Source: JBFHER01 sp041584055 (GTDB lineage: Bacteria > Bacteroidota > Bacteroidia > Bacteroidales > UBA5342). Taken from it: a stretch of 27,152 bases of DNA. The notes beneath the pieces were generated by a model. The model did not search any database and had not been told where the DNA came from. It saw nothing but the letters and a program-made list of their open reading frames with translations. The translations under genes and the position numbers were made by a program. Within the stretch, counting starts at the first letter, position 1. Every line of letters starts with the position of its first letter. This document shows positions 16,430-25,109 of this stretch, piece by piece. The stretch is taken from positions 1 to 27,152 of the forward strand of contig JBFHER010000016.1 in the NCBI GenBank assembly GCA_041584055.1. The letters are read 5' to 3'.

Positions 16430-18547
16430 TCATTCTTTTACAGCACTTTTGGCCACAGCAATGTCCTCATCCACATCTTTCAAATGTTTTCTCCAGGAAA
16501 ATTCTTTATCAAACTGATAAGGCATAACTGCCACATTGTATTTTTCAGCCAGTGCGACCATTTTTTGCCAATAGATTTTACTGGTTTCAAGGTCTGTTAC
16601 CGCTTTTTCATTGGTGTCAATTTTTCCTTTCCTGTACTGTTCCAATGCAATTCCACCCCGAACCTTGGAAGCAAAATACAATCCATAGTTGGCCCAAAAC
16701 TCCAGGTCTGCGAGTTCGATTTCCAATTCAGGAGATGCACCGTTCTCTCTTTGTGTCTTTACGATTTCAAGAATCCGGGCGGATTGTTTTTCTGCTTCAT
16801 CAGCAAGTTCAGGAGGTGTTATCTGAGTTGCTTTGCTATATGTACCTGCAACAAAATCTGCAATGTTTACATAGGATGAATCCAGAACATTTCTAGATAT
16901 AAACTTATCGATATCGATGAATTGACCGCCATTCGTTGTGAAACCTTCAGAGTAAATGGTGGCATCCCAGGTACTTCCAAAAAAGGATGCCAGACGATTG
17001 GGATTTTTTGACGCCAGTTTCCAGGCCTCTAACAAATCACTGCCGCTTTCGAGGCCAAACTTATCCGCTATTGATTGTGCAAAATAGCGATCCTCCGTTT
17101 TACTGTTGTATAATAAATTTCCCCAGACCTTGTAAAAAAGCCACTGCCGTTCAAATGCATAGTCCCAGGTGCGATTTGCCTCTTTCGTGATGTAATCTTT
17201 GGCAGGAATATACGTTTCTGATCCAATGATGCAGCCACCAACATATTTTTGACTGTTCAGTGTTAGGAAACTGCGAATGAAATCCGGATCGCCCCAACGC
17301 AAAACAAAAAAATCTTCATTGCGCATGGTCCATACGGCTTTGTATTTCTCTGAGTATGGTGTCCAATAGGTATCGGTTAACATCCCGCCATGCACAATGG
17401 ACAGTTTAGGCGATGAATGGGCATGCGACCAGTTGAATTTAAACTCAATCCATACATCATCATCCATACCCATATTTTCAATGGCGTTGCGTGTCACTTT
17501 TTCAGCAGATACGCTTACGGTACCATAACTTTCTTTTCCTGCGGACAGTGGCGCCCTGTAAATTAACCTCGCTTTCCTGTCTGCTGCCTTTAATCCTGCA
17601 ATAATTGTACGGTCTGCCCAATCTCTTCGTTCTTCCGAAGTCATGCCTCCCATGCGTTCACCCAGGGTAAGGCCAATGCCTGTCAGATCCTTGTATTTAT
17701 TGAGCGTGAGGGTTACCACTTCTCGCATGTAATTCTCTACATCTTTATTGGTTACCCCTACCCCATAATGATAACCCACATCTTTTGCATCGTAATCTTC
17801 AATGCCATATTCCTGCATAAACGTTTTTGGCAAAAAGATGTTCCAGTTCACCACATATGTATCAATGCCCCTGTCTTTTGCCATTTTAAAAAGGCTTGTC
17901 CAGAACACTTCCCACTCCGCCATTTCTTCATCACTAAAGGGCGATGCTTTGGGGTATGATTTTGATTTCACCATGTACATGTAGGGGTGCATGTTCCATA
18001 GGGTAAGTGCATTGAATTTATTTTCAACCATCATTTCAAGAAACGACTCCCAGAAAGCCAGGTCTTTGCAGGTTTCCATGTGTACCGATAGGTTTTCTCC
18101 TTCGCGGTACGAATACCAGGGCAGGTTGAACTTGATGGCCCTGAAGTCATGATGGGCAGTGATTGATTTTTCTTTCAGTTGTGACCATGAAGCCCCCTCT
18201 GACAATTGTTCTTTCATATCCAAAAGTCCATACAATAAACCCCGGACACACTCCGAACGCAAGATCCATATTCCATCCGTTTGGGATAATTTGTAGCCAT
18301 CATTTTTTTCTGAATCCGTGTCGGACTGTGGCAACAGTTCCAGCTTCAGATTCGCTTCACTGGCGTTGGTGGCAATTGAAACATTCCCACCGGTTGCTGA
18401 CAGCTGTGCGTCCAGTTTTCCAAGCGCATACGTAAGTTCATCCAGGACCTCCTTATCAGCATAAAGTTTCACAACTGTTGACTTTTCCTGACATCCTAAT
18501 ATAAGGAACAGGGACAGGAAGATGAGAATTGTTTGCATTTTTTTCAT
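16430..18547 (-). CDS. GH67/GH20-like lipoprotein glycosidase, smaller paralog
   Basis: This is 705 residues from the ATG at 18547; the longer open frame starts at a TTG (18643) and would add an implausible basic segment before the signal. The signal ends in a lipobox (FLILGC, Cys19). Residues ~24-125 form the small alpha/beta domain seen in GH20/GH67-type enzymes (CVRGLLYGLLDMKEQL). The TIM barrel follows: HDFRAIKFNLPWYSYR, WESFLEMMVENKFNALTLW, DRGIDTYVVNWNIFLP, and ltGIGLTLGERMGG with Glu297 at the position expected for a catalytic acid. WGDPDF (418-423) and FERQW (465-469) come next, then a helical C-terminus. It is related to, but much shorter than, the protein at 2042-4966 and lacks its Ig-like tail. 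It probably removes a terminal uronic acid or hexosamine-like sugar; the substrate is not determined. It follows the ThuA gene by 88 bases. Confidence 0.62.
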   Translation of the reverse strand: MKKMQTILIFLSLFLILGCQEKSTVVKLYADKEVLDELTYALGKLDAQLSATGGNVSIATNASEANLKLELLPQSDTDSEKNDGYKLSQTDGIWILRSECVRGLLYGLLDMKEQLSEGASWSQLKEKSITAHHDFRAIKFNLPWYSYREGENLSVHMETCKDLAFWESFLEMMVENKFNALTLWNMHPYMYMVKSKSYPKASPFSDEEMAEWEVFWTSLFKMAKDRGIDTYVVNWNIFLPKTFMQEYGIEDYDAKDVGYHYGVGVTNKDVENYMREVVTLTLNKYKDLTGIGLTLGERMGGMTSEERRDWADRTIIAGLKAADRKARLIYRAPLSAGKESYGTVSVSAEKVTRNAIENMGMDDDVWIEFKFNWSHAHSSPKLSIVHGGMLTDTYWTPYSEKYKAVWTMRNEDFFVLRWGDPDFIRSFLTLNSQKYVGGCIIGSETYIPAKDYITKEANRTWDYAFERQWLFYKVWGNLLYNSKTEDRYFAQSIADKFGLESGSDLLEAWKLASKNPNRLASFFGSTWDATIYSEGFTTNGGQFIDIDKFISRNVLDSSYVNIADFVAGTYSKATQITPPELADEAEKQSARILEIVKTQRENGASPELEIELADLEFWANYGLYFASKVRGGIALEQYRKGKIDTNEKAVTDLETSKIYWQKMVALAEKYNVAVMPYQFDKEFSWRKHLKDVDEDIAVAKSAVKE

Positions 18548-18635
18548 GGTGTGCACGTTTAATTTAGTTTTGATTGAATGTTTTTTCCATTTTATTTTCG
18601 GTGTAAAATATCTTAGATCAATAGATTTTTCCTCT

Positions 18636-19565
18636 TTAATCAAGTAATTTTCCTTGCATTTCTGTTCTCATGCTTTTTTGTGTTTCGGTTGGAAAATCAG
18701 CGGGCACCGGGTAGGTCGTTTTTCCTTTTGCCAACCATTCGGCCGCACGAATTATAGTGGTCTGATAACCAACGCACTGATAACTTTCAGGGTAAACATC
18801 CCCCTTCCATAAATGCCCCATGCTGGAGTTATAGACGTTTCCTTTACCATAGGCGACCGTCCATTCCGCGGGCCACTTAATGCCCGTTTCATCATCAATG
18901 GCATAGGACAGAACCTTTAGCTTTTCGGCCGGGCCCCGCGCAAATTTATACAGTTCCATATCGGGCGTAAGCCAGGCTTTCGGAAATCCGTGGTTGATGG
19001 GATGTTCATTCAGAATGTAAATCACCTCATCGTTTCGCGGTCCATGATAGGTAGCTTTGCCTTCGCCCATGGGGATTCGGATGATCTCATTGTTATCAGA
19101 CACCTGAACGGCTACCCCTTCTTCTGCTTTTCTCCAACCAAGGCCAATCATCTGATTGTATTCTTTCCAATGCGCAAAGGCATTGTTCGCCGAGTGATGA
19201 ATGTATAATCCGCCTCCATTTTTAACATAGGTTTCAAGGTTCTTTTCCACTTTTTCAGGCCATTTGAGCTCCTTGTTTCCAATGTTATTGCAGTTCAATA
19301 ACACCACATCGTATTTCGAAAAATCAGGATTCCAGCACTTCCAGTTTTCATCATCGGGTGTGGAGGGTGATGTTGAAACAGCAACATTAAAAAGCTCACT
19401 TCCTTCCAGAATCTGCGTAAGCACACGGGTGGTCTGTTTCCAATCGTGATTACTAAAACCATCCACGATCAATAATTCAATCTTATCCGGCTTTTCTTTG
19501 GATAACAATGGCATTGAAAAGAGCAGCAAACTCAGAAAGCTAAAGAAACATGTTTTTAACATCAT
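18636..19565 (-). CDS. Secreted ThuA-domain protein
   Basis: This is a 309-residue protein with a signal peptide (residues ~1-22, LSLLLFSMPLLS). A single ThuA-like domain (trehalose utilisation family, class I glutamine-amidotransferase-like flavodoxin fold) covers ~28-280. It includes LLIVDGFSNHDW (32-42), YDVVLLNCNN, the glycine turn GGGLYIHHSANNAF (117-130), TYHGPRNDE, EWTVAYGKGNVYNSSMGH and the closing helix TTIIRAAEWLAKGK. The catalytic Cys of true amidotransferases is replaced by the turn HHSANN, as is usual for ThuA. Members are found beside Gfo/Idh/MocA oxidoreductases and DUF1080 proteins, and have been linked to 3-keto sugar metabolism, but no reaction is established for most. It starts 9 bases after the toroid protein's stop, so the two are probably co-translated. 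The domain call is firm; the function is unknown. Confidence 0.88.
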   Translation of the reverse strand: MMLKTCFFSFLSLLLFSMPLLSKEKPDKIELLIVDGFSNHDWKQTTRVLTQILEGSELFNVAVSTSPSTPDDENWKCWNPDFSKYDVVLLNCNNIGNKELKWPEKVEKNLETYVKNGGGLYIHHSANNAFAHWKEYNQMIGLGWRKAEEGVAVQVSDNNEIIRIPMGEGKATYHGPRNDEVIYILNEHPINHGFPKAWLTPDMELYKFARGPAEKLKVLSYAIDDETGIKWPAEWTVAYGKGNVYNSSMGHLWKGDVYPESYQCVGYQTTIIRAAEWLAKGKTTYPVPADFPTETQKSMRTEMQGKLLD

Positions 19566-19574
19566 TTTATATTT

Positions 19575-21458
19575 TTAATTCCATTCATCCAGACTTAAGG
19601 CCTCAGCAAGAGCATTGCCAAAAAACGATACAGTATAAGTTACCACCACATCGAACCAATGGCGGAAATTAATTCCTGAGGGCCAGGAACGTCCAACAAT
19701 CCCACCACGAGCAAGGGAATCATCCCCAAAATACTGATAGTCCATACACCATTCAATTGCTTTCATTCCTGCGGTGTAATAGCGTTTATCACGGGTCATT
19801 TTATACAAACGGATATATAAACCGCCCCAAAGTGCTGTGGCTTTGTCCCCCACACCAACAAATTCAGAAGAACGGTCGAAGCGAACCGATAACGAACCAT
19901 CATTTGCCTGAGTTTTTAACACCTGCTCTGCAATGACCAGTGCTTTTTCTAGATACCCTTGTTCAGGGGCGGCTTTATGTGCTTCTATCAGTCCATCCAC
20001 AATGTAACCAAAAGCTTTTGTCCAATAGTTGACCGGACTTGTTTGCTGTGTTTTTTGATAGTAAAACACACCCCATAGACCGTTGCTTTGCTCAAAGGCT
20101 CTTATTAAAAGGTCAGCCAGCCTGATGGTTGTTTTTTTATAATATTCATCTCCTGTTACCAGATAGAGTCCTGCCAATCCGGGTAGACCCATGGAACTCT
20201 CAAAGCTCATGATGTCTTTCCATTTTTTATCCTCAAAAAGGTATGCCTGCGGGATCAAAACATCCTTGTGCTCATCCATGAGTCTGTTGGCCGCATCAGC
20301 CAATTTCCTTCCCGCATCAATGTATTTAGGATTTCCGGTTTCTTTGTACAGCGGCATCCATCCCCAGCCTGCAAGAAACAAGCTATCCACCGTACTCGCT
20401 TCGTGCGCACTTGTTTTAATAATCCCATAAGCAGGACTGGATGGATTAAGCACTTGTAAATTCAGGGTGACATCCATAAGATCGATGGCCCTTTGTTTTA
20501 AACGTTTCCTGTTTTGGCCTGCATCCACGCCTTTTATGGCAGCTGCTGCCAACAGCATTTTTGCCGATGGTCCCCAGGCCCATGACCAAAAAGGACGTAA
20601 ACGGGTTCTGGCGCTCAGATCGTATAAGAGATATTCTCCACCAAAAGCTTCACTGTTTGTATCAGTATTTTCACAATCAAGTATGAATTTTGTTGCCCAG
20701 GAAAGTGACTCGATCATGCGTTGCCTGCTCACGCCGCTCCCTGTTGATACTTCAGGCAAAGAAAGCTCCCGGGAAACCTCTCCACTTGCAAGGAGTTCTT
20801 TGGTATGGGCATTATGTACAGAAATTAAACCTGACCAGTCGTCTCGAAGGGTTTCAAAATCGAAACTTAGTTGTGCATGATCCACCTCCATATTTGAGGC
20901 GATGTAAAACCGTTTTATTGAATTCGACTTAGGATCCAGCACCAGGGAATTCCCCCAATGTTCAAGCCGCATGTAAGGAATACGGATAACATTTGTCACC
21001 GAAGCCAATCCATGGTCGTTAATGTTGTAAACTCCTGGCTCCTTCACATCCATTTCAATCACTGCTGACATGTCTGGTTTCAGGGCCACATCAACCACAG
21101 GGAATCGCTGTTCCCTACTTGATTTTTTTCGTGCCTTCGTTGCCTCGTCAAAGTCCGCCATCCATACGGCTTTTGTCTGTTCGTTCACCACTCGTGGGGC
21201 ATGCGGAGACACATCATCGTACTCGAAAATGTAATTGTTTGCATTGCTATACAGCCGCACTTCCACGTTTGAAATCGTCGCAGGAATAGACAATTTAAAT
21301 GCGACTTTTCTTCCTTTTCTGCGCCAATTGATGGGAACGTTCTCTTTTATTAATTCACCCAGTCGGGCAGCATTCAGTTGCGATAAGCCAAAAGCCAGTC
21401 CCGCTGCTACCGCAGATGATTTTTTAATAAATCTCCTTCTGGATGAATTGTTTGTCAT
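19575..21458 (-). CDS. Tat-exported protein with a beta-sandwich and predicted alpha/alpha-toroid glycosidase-like domain, family unassigned
   Basis: This is a 627-residue protein with a clear twin-arginine signal (SRRRFIKKSSAVAAGLAFG, residues 6-24), the only Tat substrate recognised here. Residues ~44-230 are beta-rich (RKVAFKLSIPATISNVEVRL, VVDVALKPDM). Residues ~245-615 have the repeating helix pattern of (alpha/alpha)6 enzymes: YWTKAFGYIVDGLIEAHK, DKRYYTAGMKAIEWCMDYQY, FWSWAWGPSAKMLLAAAAIK. Aromatic and acidic residues, such as EASTVDSLFLAGWGW and ARGGIVGRSWPSGINFRHWFD, line what would be the toroid cleft. This recalls GH88/GH105-type unsaturated uronyl hydrolases, GH127 and C5-epimerases, but no known family signature was matched. 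Next to two lyases, hydrolysis of unsaturated uronides is an attractive guess. Its start codon overlaps the stop of a 45-codon open frame from the preceding gap. Confidence 0.55.
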   Translation of the reverse strand: MTNNSSRRRFIKKSSAVAAGLAFGLSQLNAARLGELIKENVPINWRRKGRKVAFKLSIPATISNVEVRLYSNANNYIFEYDDVSPHAPRVVNEQTKAVWMADFDEATKARKKSSREQRFPVVDVALKPDMSAVIEMDVKEPGVYNINDHGLASVTNVIRIPYMRLEHWGNSLVLDPKSNSIKRFYIASNMEVDHAQLSFDFETLRDDWSGLISVHNAHTKELLASGEVSRELSLPEVSTGSGVSRQRMIESLSWATKFILDCENTDTNSEAFGGEYLLYDLSARTRLRPFWSWAWGPSAKMLLAAAAIKGVDAGQNRKRLKQRAIDLMDVTLNLQVLNPSSPAYGIIKTSAHEASTVDSLFLAGWGWMPLYKETGNPKYIDAGRKLADAANRLMDEHKDVLIPQAYLFEDKKWKDIMSFESSMGLPGLAGLYLVTGDEYYKKTTIRLADLLIRAFEQSNGLWGVFYYQKTQQTSPVNYWTKAFGYIVDGLIEAHKAAPEQGYLEKALVIAEQVLKTQANDGSLSVRFDRSSEFVGVGDKATALWGGLYIRLYKMTRDKRYYTAGMKAIEWCMDYQYFGDDSLARGGIVGRSWPSGINFRHWFDVVVTYTVSFFGNALAEALSLDEWN

Positions 21459-21592
21459 TTGAAATATATCTTACTTCTTAAGTCATATACCTGTTTCATC
21501 ATTTTATACCACGGCATTTCTAAGTTAAAATGGTACTGCTTCCAGCCATTAATGAAGTTGCCGTTTTCAATACAACACAGCTTTAAAACACC
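21459..21592 (-). other. Intergenic gap fully open in the frame of the upstream lyase gene
   Basis: These 134 bases separate the lyase stop (TAA, 21593-21595) from the toroid gene. Read in the same frame as the lyase they hold 45 sense codons (starting GVLKLCC, then GWKQYHFNLEMPWYKMMKQ and YDLRSKIYFK) and end in a TGA that overlaps the next start as ATGA. An internal ATG gives a 20-residue peptide, MPWYKMMKQVYDLRSKIYFK. No promoter, hairpin or binding site was recognised. It may be a chance open frame, a gene remnant or a short coupled leader. Confidence 0.3.
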
Positions 21593-24500
21593 TTATTTTG
21601 ATGACGTTTCAGATCGCACCAATTTTCCGTTTACAAATTCTCTGGTGCTCACTTCAATTTTCTTTCCATCACCCTCTAAACCAGAAATATGTATCCTTTG
21701 TGTTCGCCCATCAGACAATTCAACAAGCAAATCACTGGCACTCTCTGCAGTTACGGATTTAATCATAGATTCTGATTCATAGGGTTCAATTACCGATAAG
21801 AAACGTGCTTTCTTTCCTTTGCTTCGAACGTTAATGGTTTTACGGCGCGCCGTTTCATCACCCAATGGGAAGTCGCTCCCGATTATGGCTTCGAAACGCA
21901 CAACATCCATCCCTGCAATATCAAATGTTATGGAGGCTTCTTCCTTAAAATTATCCGGCATTCCGGGAATTGAATGCGTCATCAGAGCACCACCAATTTT
22001 CACCGGACCTCCATCGTAATCCACATCGTTTGATTTTGTCTTGATGACATTCTCATAGGAAGCATTTAGTGACGAAAGGTAGACTTCGGAACCGTCGTTC
22101 AAAACAAGTTTGGCATTTCCCCAGAAGATGCTGTTATTATTTGGCTTCCCGCCCAGTTTTGTGCGAAGCACGATTTTCTTTTTACCCTTAAGATTAAGTG
22201 ATATTTCTTTGCTCCCTAAAATCCAGGCACCAGTGCTGTCGTTTAACAAGCTTGTGCCATCTGCTTCGACATCAAACCACAATTGTTTGTTTACAGAATG
22301 TGATTCAGGAACGGTTGCCACTGCAATTTCATTCTTTGAAGGCCATGCGTTAAAGATGTCCATTTTTAAGGGACCATCTTCACTGTTTGGCGCGCGCGTC
22401 CCTTGATTATCGCAGCCCTTACCAAAGCACATTTCAAAACTTGTTCTGCTTGTCCCTTCTGTTCTATACCAATTTACATCGGTAAAAAACTGGGCTGCTC
22501 CAAGTGGGTTCGAACTTAGCTGCTTATCGTGACGTAGAAATTCTTTTTCAGGTGCCGTGATTTCTTTCAAGCCTTTCATGTGGAAAAGCCAGTCATAGGT
22601 ATGTTCTTCTTCTGCCTGAATATAATCGGCTAATACCACATAGTCGTCCATCATAAGCATCAAACGACGTTGAAGCACCGGCTCAGTAAAATCACTTACC
22701 TTGCCGTATTCCGGAGCATCATCCGGGATGTAAAGCGAACGTCCTTCTTCCCAGGCTTTCTGAGCAAAGGTATAATCTGCCTTGTCGCCATAAATCATCC
22801 CTCCATAGGGTGGATTGCTCCAACGTGAATTGGTTTCAACAGCCGTTGCCTGCATCATTTCGCCGGTATAGAACATGGTACGGAAACTCTCCGTTGGCTC
22901 CTGCATTTTCTGATCGACCACCACCATATTTTTGGTCATTGAGGTCTGCACTAAAAACTTATAATTGTAGCTCTGATAGCCGTACCAAATCATTTCCGGG
23001 TTGTAAAAACTGCGCCCGTAACGCATCATGCTTAAAAAGTTAGTTCTATCGAAATGACCATGATAGCCACCATGTGTACCATAGTGTAGTGCGGCTTGAA
23101 TTTGTTCTCGTTGGTTTCTTCCTTTGCTTTGAGAACGCAGCTGAACAATCCCCATGTTATCGGCATAAGCCGATTGTTTATTTTTTTCTGATTCAATCTC
23201 GGGCAAATCAGGAACACCGTAGAGTAAATTTCTTTTGTCTCCACGTTTAATTACTGAAGCATACTCAGGGTCGCCATACAAGTAATAGGCTAATTCATAA
23301 GGTTCTCCGGTCACAAGTGATTCTTGCGCATCGTTCACCGCAAACATGACCCCCCGGTAATCGAGGAACGGAATGAGTGCATCCCACATGTCCTTGATAC
23401 AAATATCAGGTTTGTGCATTGCCCCCCACTTGTTAAAATCCATCCCAAACAGGCCGGGTTGCATGCGTTCCGGCAACAAAGAATAATAAGGAGTGGTTCC
23501 TATCGGGAACTTTTCATTCACCATATTTATACCCCAGGGTTGCATTGCAATGGCAACTTCTGAAAACATGGTTGAACACCAGAGGTTGTAACCAACCGAA
23601 CATTCGTACCACCATCCATCACTCATTACACCATGTACCAATTGTCCTATAATTCCTGATGGTGAATTCAAAGTCCAATCAACTAAATGCCAATCCTGAA
23701 TTACAAGTGCACAGTAAAATGCACCTGCCAGTTCGCTTAAATCCCAATTGCCAATTCCTCCTTCATCGTTCCCCAACTGAACCGTTTCGATGAACAAGCG
23801 GAAAGTCTTTTCAACCAGTTCATGGTCTTCATCCGTAAGCAAACCACAATCCAGTATCATGTCATAACTTCGGGCAACATCCTGAAAAATCCCGCCTTCT
23901 TTTACAAAATTATTCTGATTCACCCTTAATGTGGTTGGATATCCGGTTTCAGGGTCAACAAGTTTGCGTATAAAATCAACACATTTTCCGGCATATTCCT
24001 TTTTCCCGGTTAAGCGATACGCAATGGCACAATTCATTAGATTTCCCCCTTCGTTGCTATGAAACAGATGTTGTCCCATGTAGGTATTCATAGACGGAAG
24101 CTCTCTAGCAATTTCAGGCACATTCCACTTTTGGGCCCTGGATTCGTATTCGGCTAAGCTGTGTTTTGCCCAATCGTATGAATCAATCTTATTTTTTACA
24201 ATTTGCCAGTTTTCTTCCGTATGAACCATAAATGGAGATGGCACTTTAACCGAAGTTGTAAATTCAATTGTTTGAACCGCACTCCCATCACCATTTGGGA
24301 TGGCCTTTAGGATTTGCTTTTCCCGCACCCCTTGTGGCAAAGAAGCAGGAATGCTAACTTCAACAAGACACTGTTTTATTTCACCCGGAGCAAGTTCAAC
24401 AGCTGATGGAATAACACTCGTTTGCATTGATTCCCATCCCACTTTTGTAAAAAGTAATTGTACCTTTTGAGTTTTACCCGAGGTATTTCCAAGTTCGATT

Positions 24501-25108
24501 GCATATTCAACCTTTTCTCCTGCCTCATTGGCTTTGCCTTGAATTGGCGCTTCCAAAGAAATTAATTTGCCTTTTGTCAAAACGACATTTCTAATTTGAA
24601 GCATTTTGTTATCATCAGAATTGACTGTTATATTCAACTCACCAACACCTTGCAAAGCACCTCTTTGCCCCTGTGGCAGATTAAACATGGACCATGGCAC
24701 ATAGACATTCTGCCATCCACTGCCATGCAGTTGTGCTACTGCATTGGATTGGGGCTTAAGTTTTCTTGTGTTTTCAGCATTTACTTTAAAGGCTATTTCG
24801 ATTTCAGCACCAGATTCATTCTTTTGATAAATATCGAAGGACAATCCGCTGTAAACGCTCCAATCACATCCACTGAAATACTCTCTAAAACCCTTGGCTG
24901 AATTTTTGCTTTCCGGATATTTATAAATTAATGTTTTTCCATTTTTGAAGGTGGCAAGTGCTTCTTCTGTTTTTGACATGCCCGACCAATCTGAAAAATC
25001 AGCATTCCCAATTTCTTTTTTCAACTGTGCTTGTCCGTATGCACTTAAAAAAAGTGCAAAGGCCAGCAGACTCAACTTCACCCGATTTTTTAAATTTTCA
25101 ATTCTCAT
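21593..25108 (-). CDS. Heparinase II/III-type multidomain polysaccharide lyase (downstream paralog)
   Basis: This is a 1171-residue protein with a signal peptide (cleaved near AYGQAQ, ~26-28). In order, it has a CBM-like beta-sandwich (~30-180; GLSFDIYQKNESGAEIEIAF), an Ig-like domain (~185-290), and an alpha/alpha-toroid (~300-590). The toroid includes GIGNWDLSELAGAFY with Asn454 and SDGWWYECSVGYN with Tyr501/Tyr507 as candidate catalytic residues. A heparinase II/III beta-sheet domain (~600-880) carries HYGTHGGYHGHFDR (675-688; His679, His683, His685), the family hallmark and probable metal or catalytic His cluster. A C-terminal part (~990-1090; IFWGNAKLVLNDGSEVYL, MTHSIPGMP, ITFDIAGMDVVRFEA) resembles an NPCBM-type carbohydrate-binding module. 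Lyases of this clan cleave uronic-acid glycosidic bonds by beta-elimination. The PL family and substrate cannot be fixed here. It starts 1 base after the stop of its paralog. Confidence 0.85.
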   Translation of the reverse strand: MRIENLKNRVKLSLLAFALFLSAYGQAQLKKEIGNADFSDWSGMSKTEEALATFKNGKTLIYKYPESKNSAKGFREYFSGCDWSVYSGLSFDIYQKNESGAEIEIAFKVNAENTRKLKPQSNAVAQLHGSGWQNVYVPWSMFNLPQGQRGALQGVGELNITVNSDDNKMLQIRNVVLTKGKLISLEAPIQGKANEAGEKVEYAIELGNTSGKTQKVQLLFTKVGWESMQTSVIPSAVELAPGEIKQCLVEVSIPASLPQGVREKQILKAIPNGDGSAVQTIEFTTSVKVPSPFMVHTEENWQIVKNKIDSYDWAKHSLAEYESRAQKWNVPEIARELPSMNTYMGQHLFHSNEGGNLMNCAIAYRLTGKKEYAGKCVDFIRKLVDPETGYPTTLRVNQNNFVKEGGIFQDVARSYDMILDCGLLTDEDHELVEKTFRLFIETVQLGNDEGGIGNWDLSELAGAFYCALVIQDWHLVDWTLNSPSGIIGQLVHGVMSDGWWYECSVGYNLWCSTMFSEVAIAMQPWGINMVNEKFPIGTTPYYSLLPERMQPGLFGMDFNKWGAMHKPDICIKDMWDALIPFLDYRGVMFAVNDAQESLVTGEPYELAYYLYGDPEYASVIKRGDKRNLLYGVPDLPEIESEKNKQSAYADNMGIVQLRSQSKGRNQREQIQAALHYGTHGGYHGHFDRTNFLSMMRYGRSFYNPEMIWYGYQSYNYKFLVQTSMTKNMVVVDQKMQEPTESFRTMFYTGEMMQATAVETNSRWSNPPYGGMIYGDKADYTFAQKAWEEGRSLYIPDDAPEYGKVSDFTEPVLQRRLMLMMDDYVVLADYIQAEEEHTYDWLFHMKGLKEITAPEKEFLRHDKQLSSNPLGAAQFFTDVNWYRTEGTSRTSFEMCFGKGCDNQGTRAPNSEDGPLKMDIFNAWPSKNEIAVATVPESHSVNKQLWFDVEADGTSLLNDSTGAWILGSKEISLNLKGKKKIVLRTKLGGKPNNNSIFWGNAKLVLNDGSEVYLSSLNASYENVIKTKSNDVDYDGGPVKIGGALMTHSIPGMPDNFKEEASITFDIAGMDVVRFEAIIGSDFPLGDETARRKTINVRSKGKKARFLSVIEPYESESMIKSVTAESASDLLVELSDGRTQRIHISGLEGDGKKIEVSTREFVNGKLVRSETSSK
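21667..21766. repeat. Near-identical 100-base island shared with the paralogous lyase (copy 1)
   Basis: This segment pairs with 25178-25277 in direct orientation, with 8 mismatches in 100 bases by hand alignment, while flanking sequence is clearly less similar. It encodes the C-terminal segment MIKSVTAESA...DLLVEL...DGRTQ of both lyases. Confidence 0.75.
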
Positions 25109-25109
25109 A

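Noticed and set aside
16316..16879. 187-codon open frame on the plus strand
   Set aside because: It lies antisense to the GH95 start and the end of the GH67/GH20-like gene, whose domains are clear. The plus-strand translation has no recognisable domain.
18548..18643. Longer N-terminus for the smaller GH67/GH20-like protein
   Set aside because: It would need a TTG start and puts 32 basic and polar residues before a complete lipoprotein signal that begins at the ATG at 18547.
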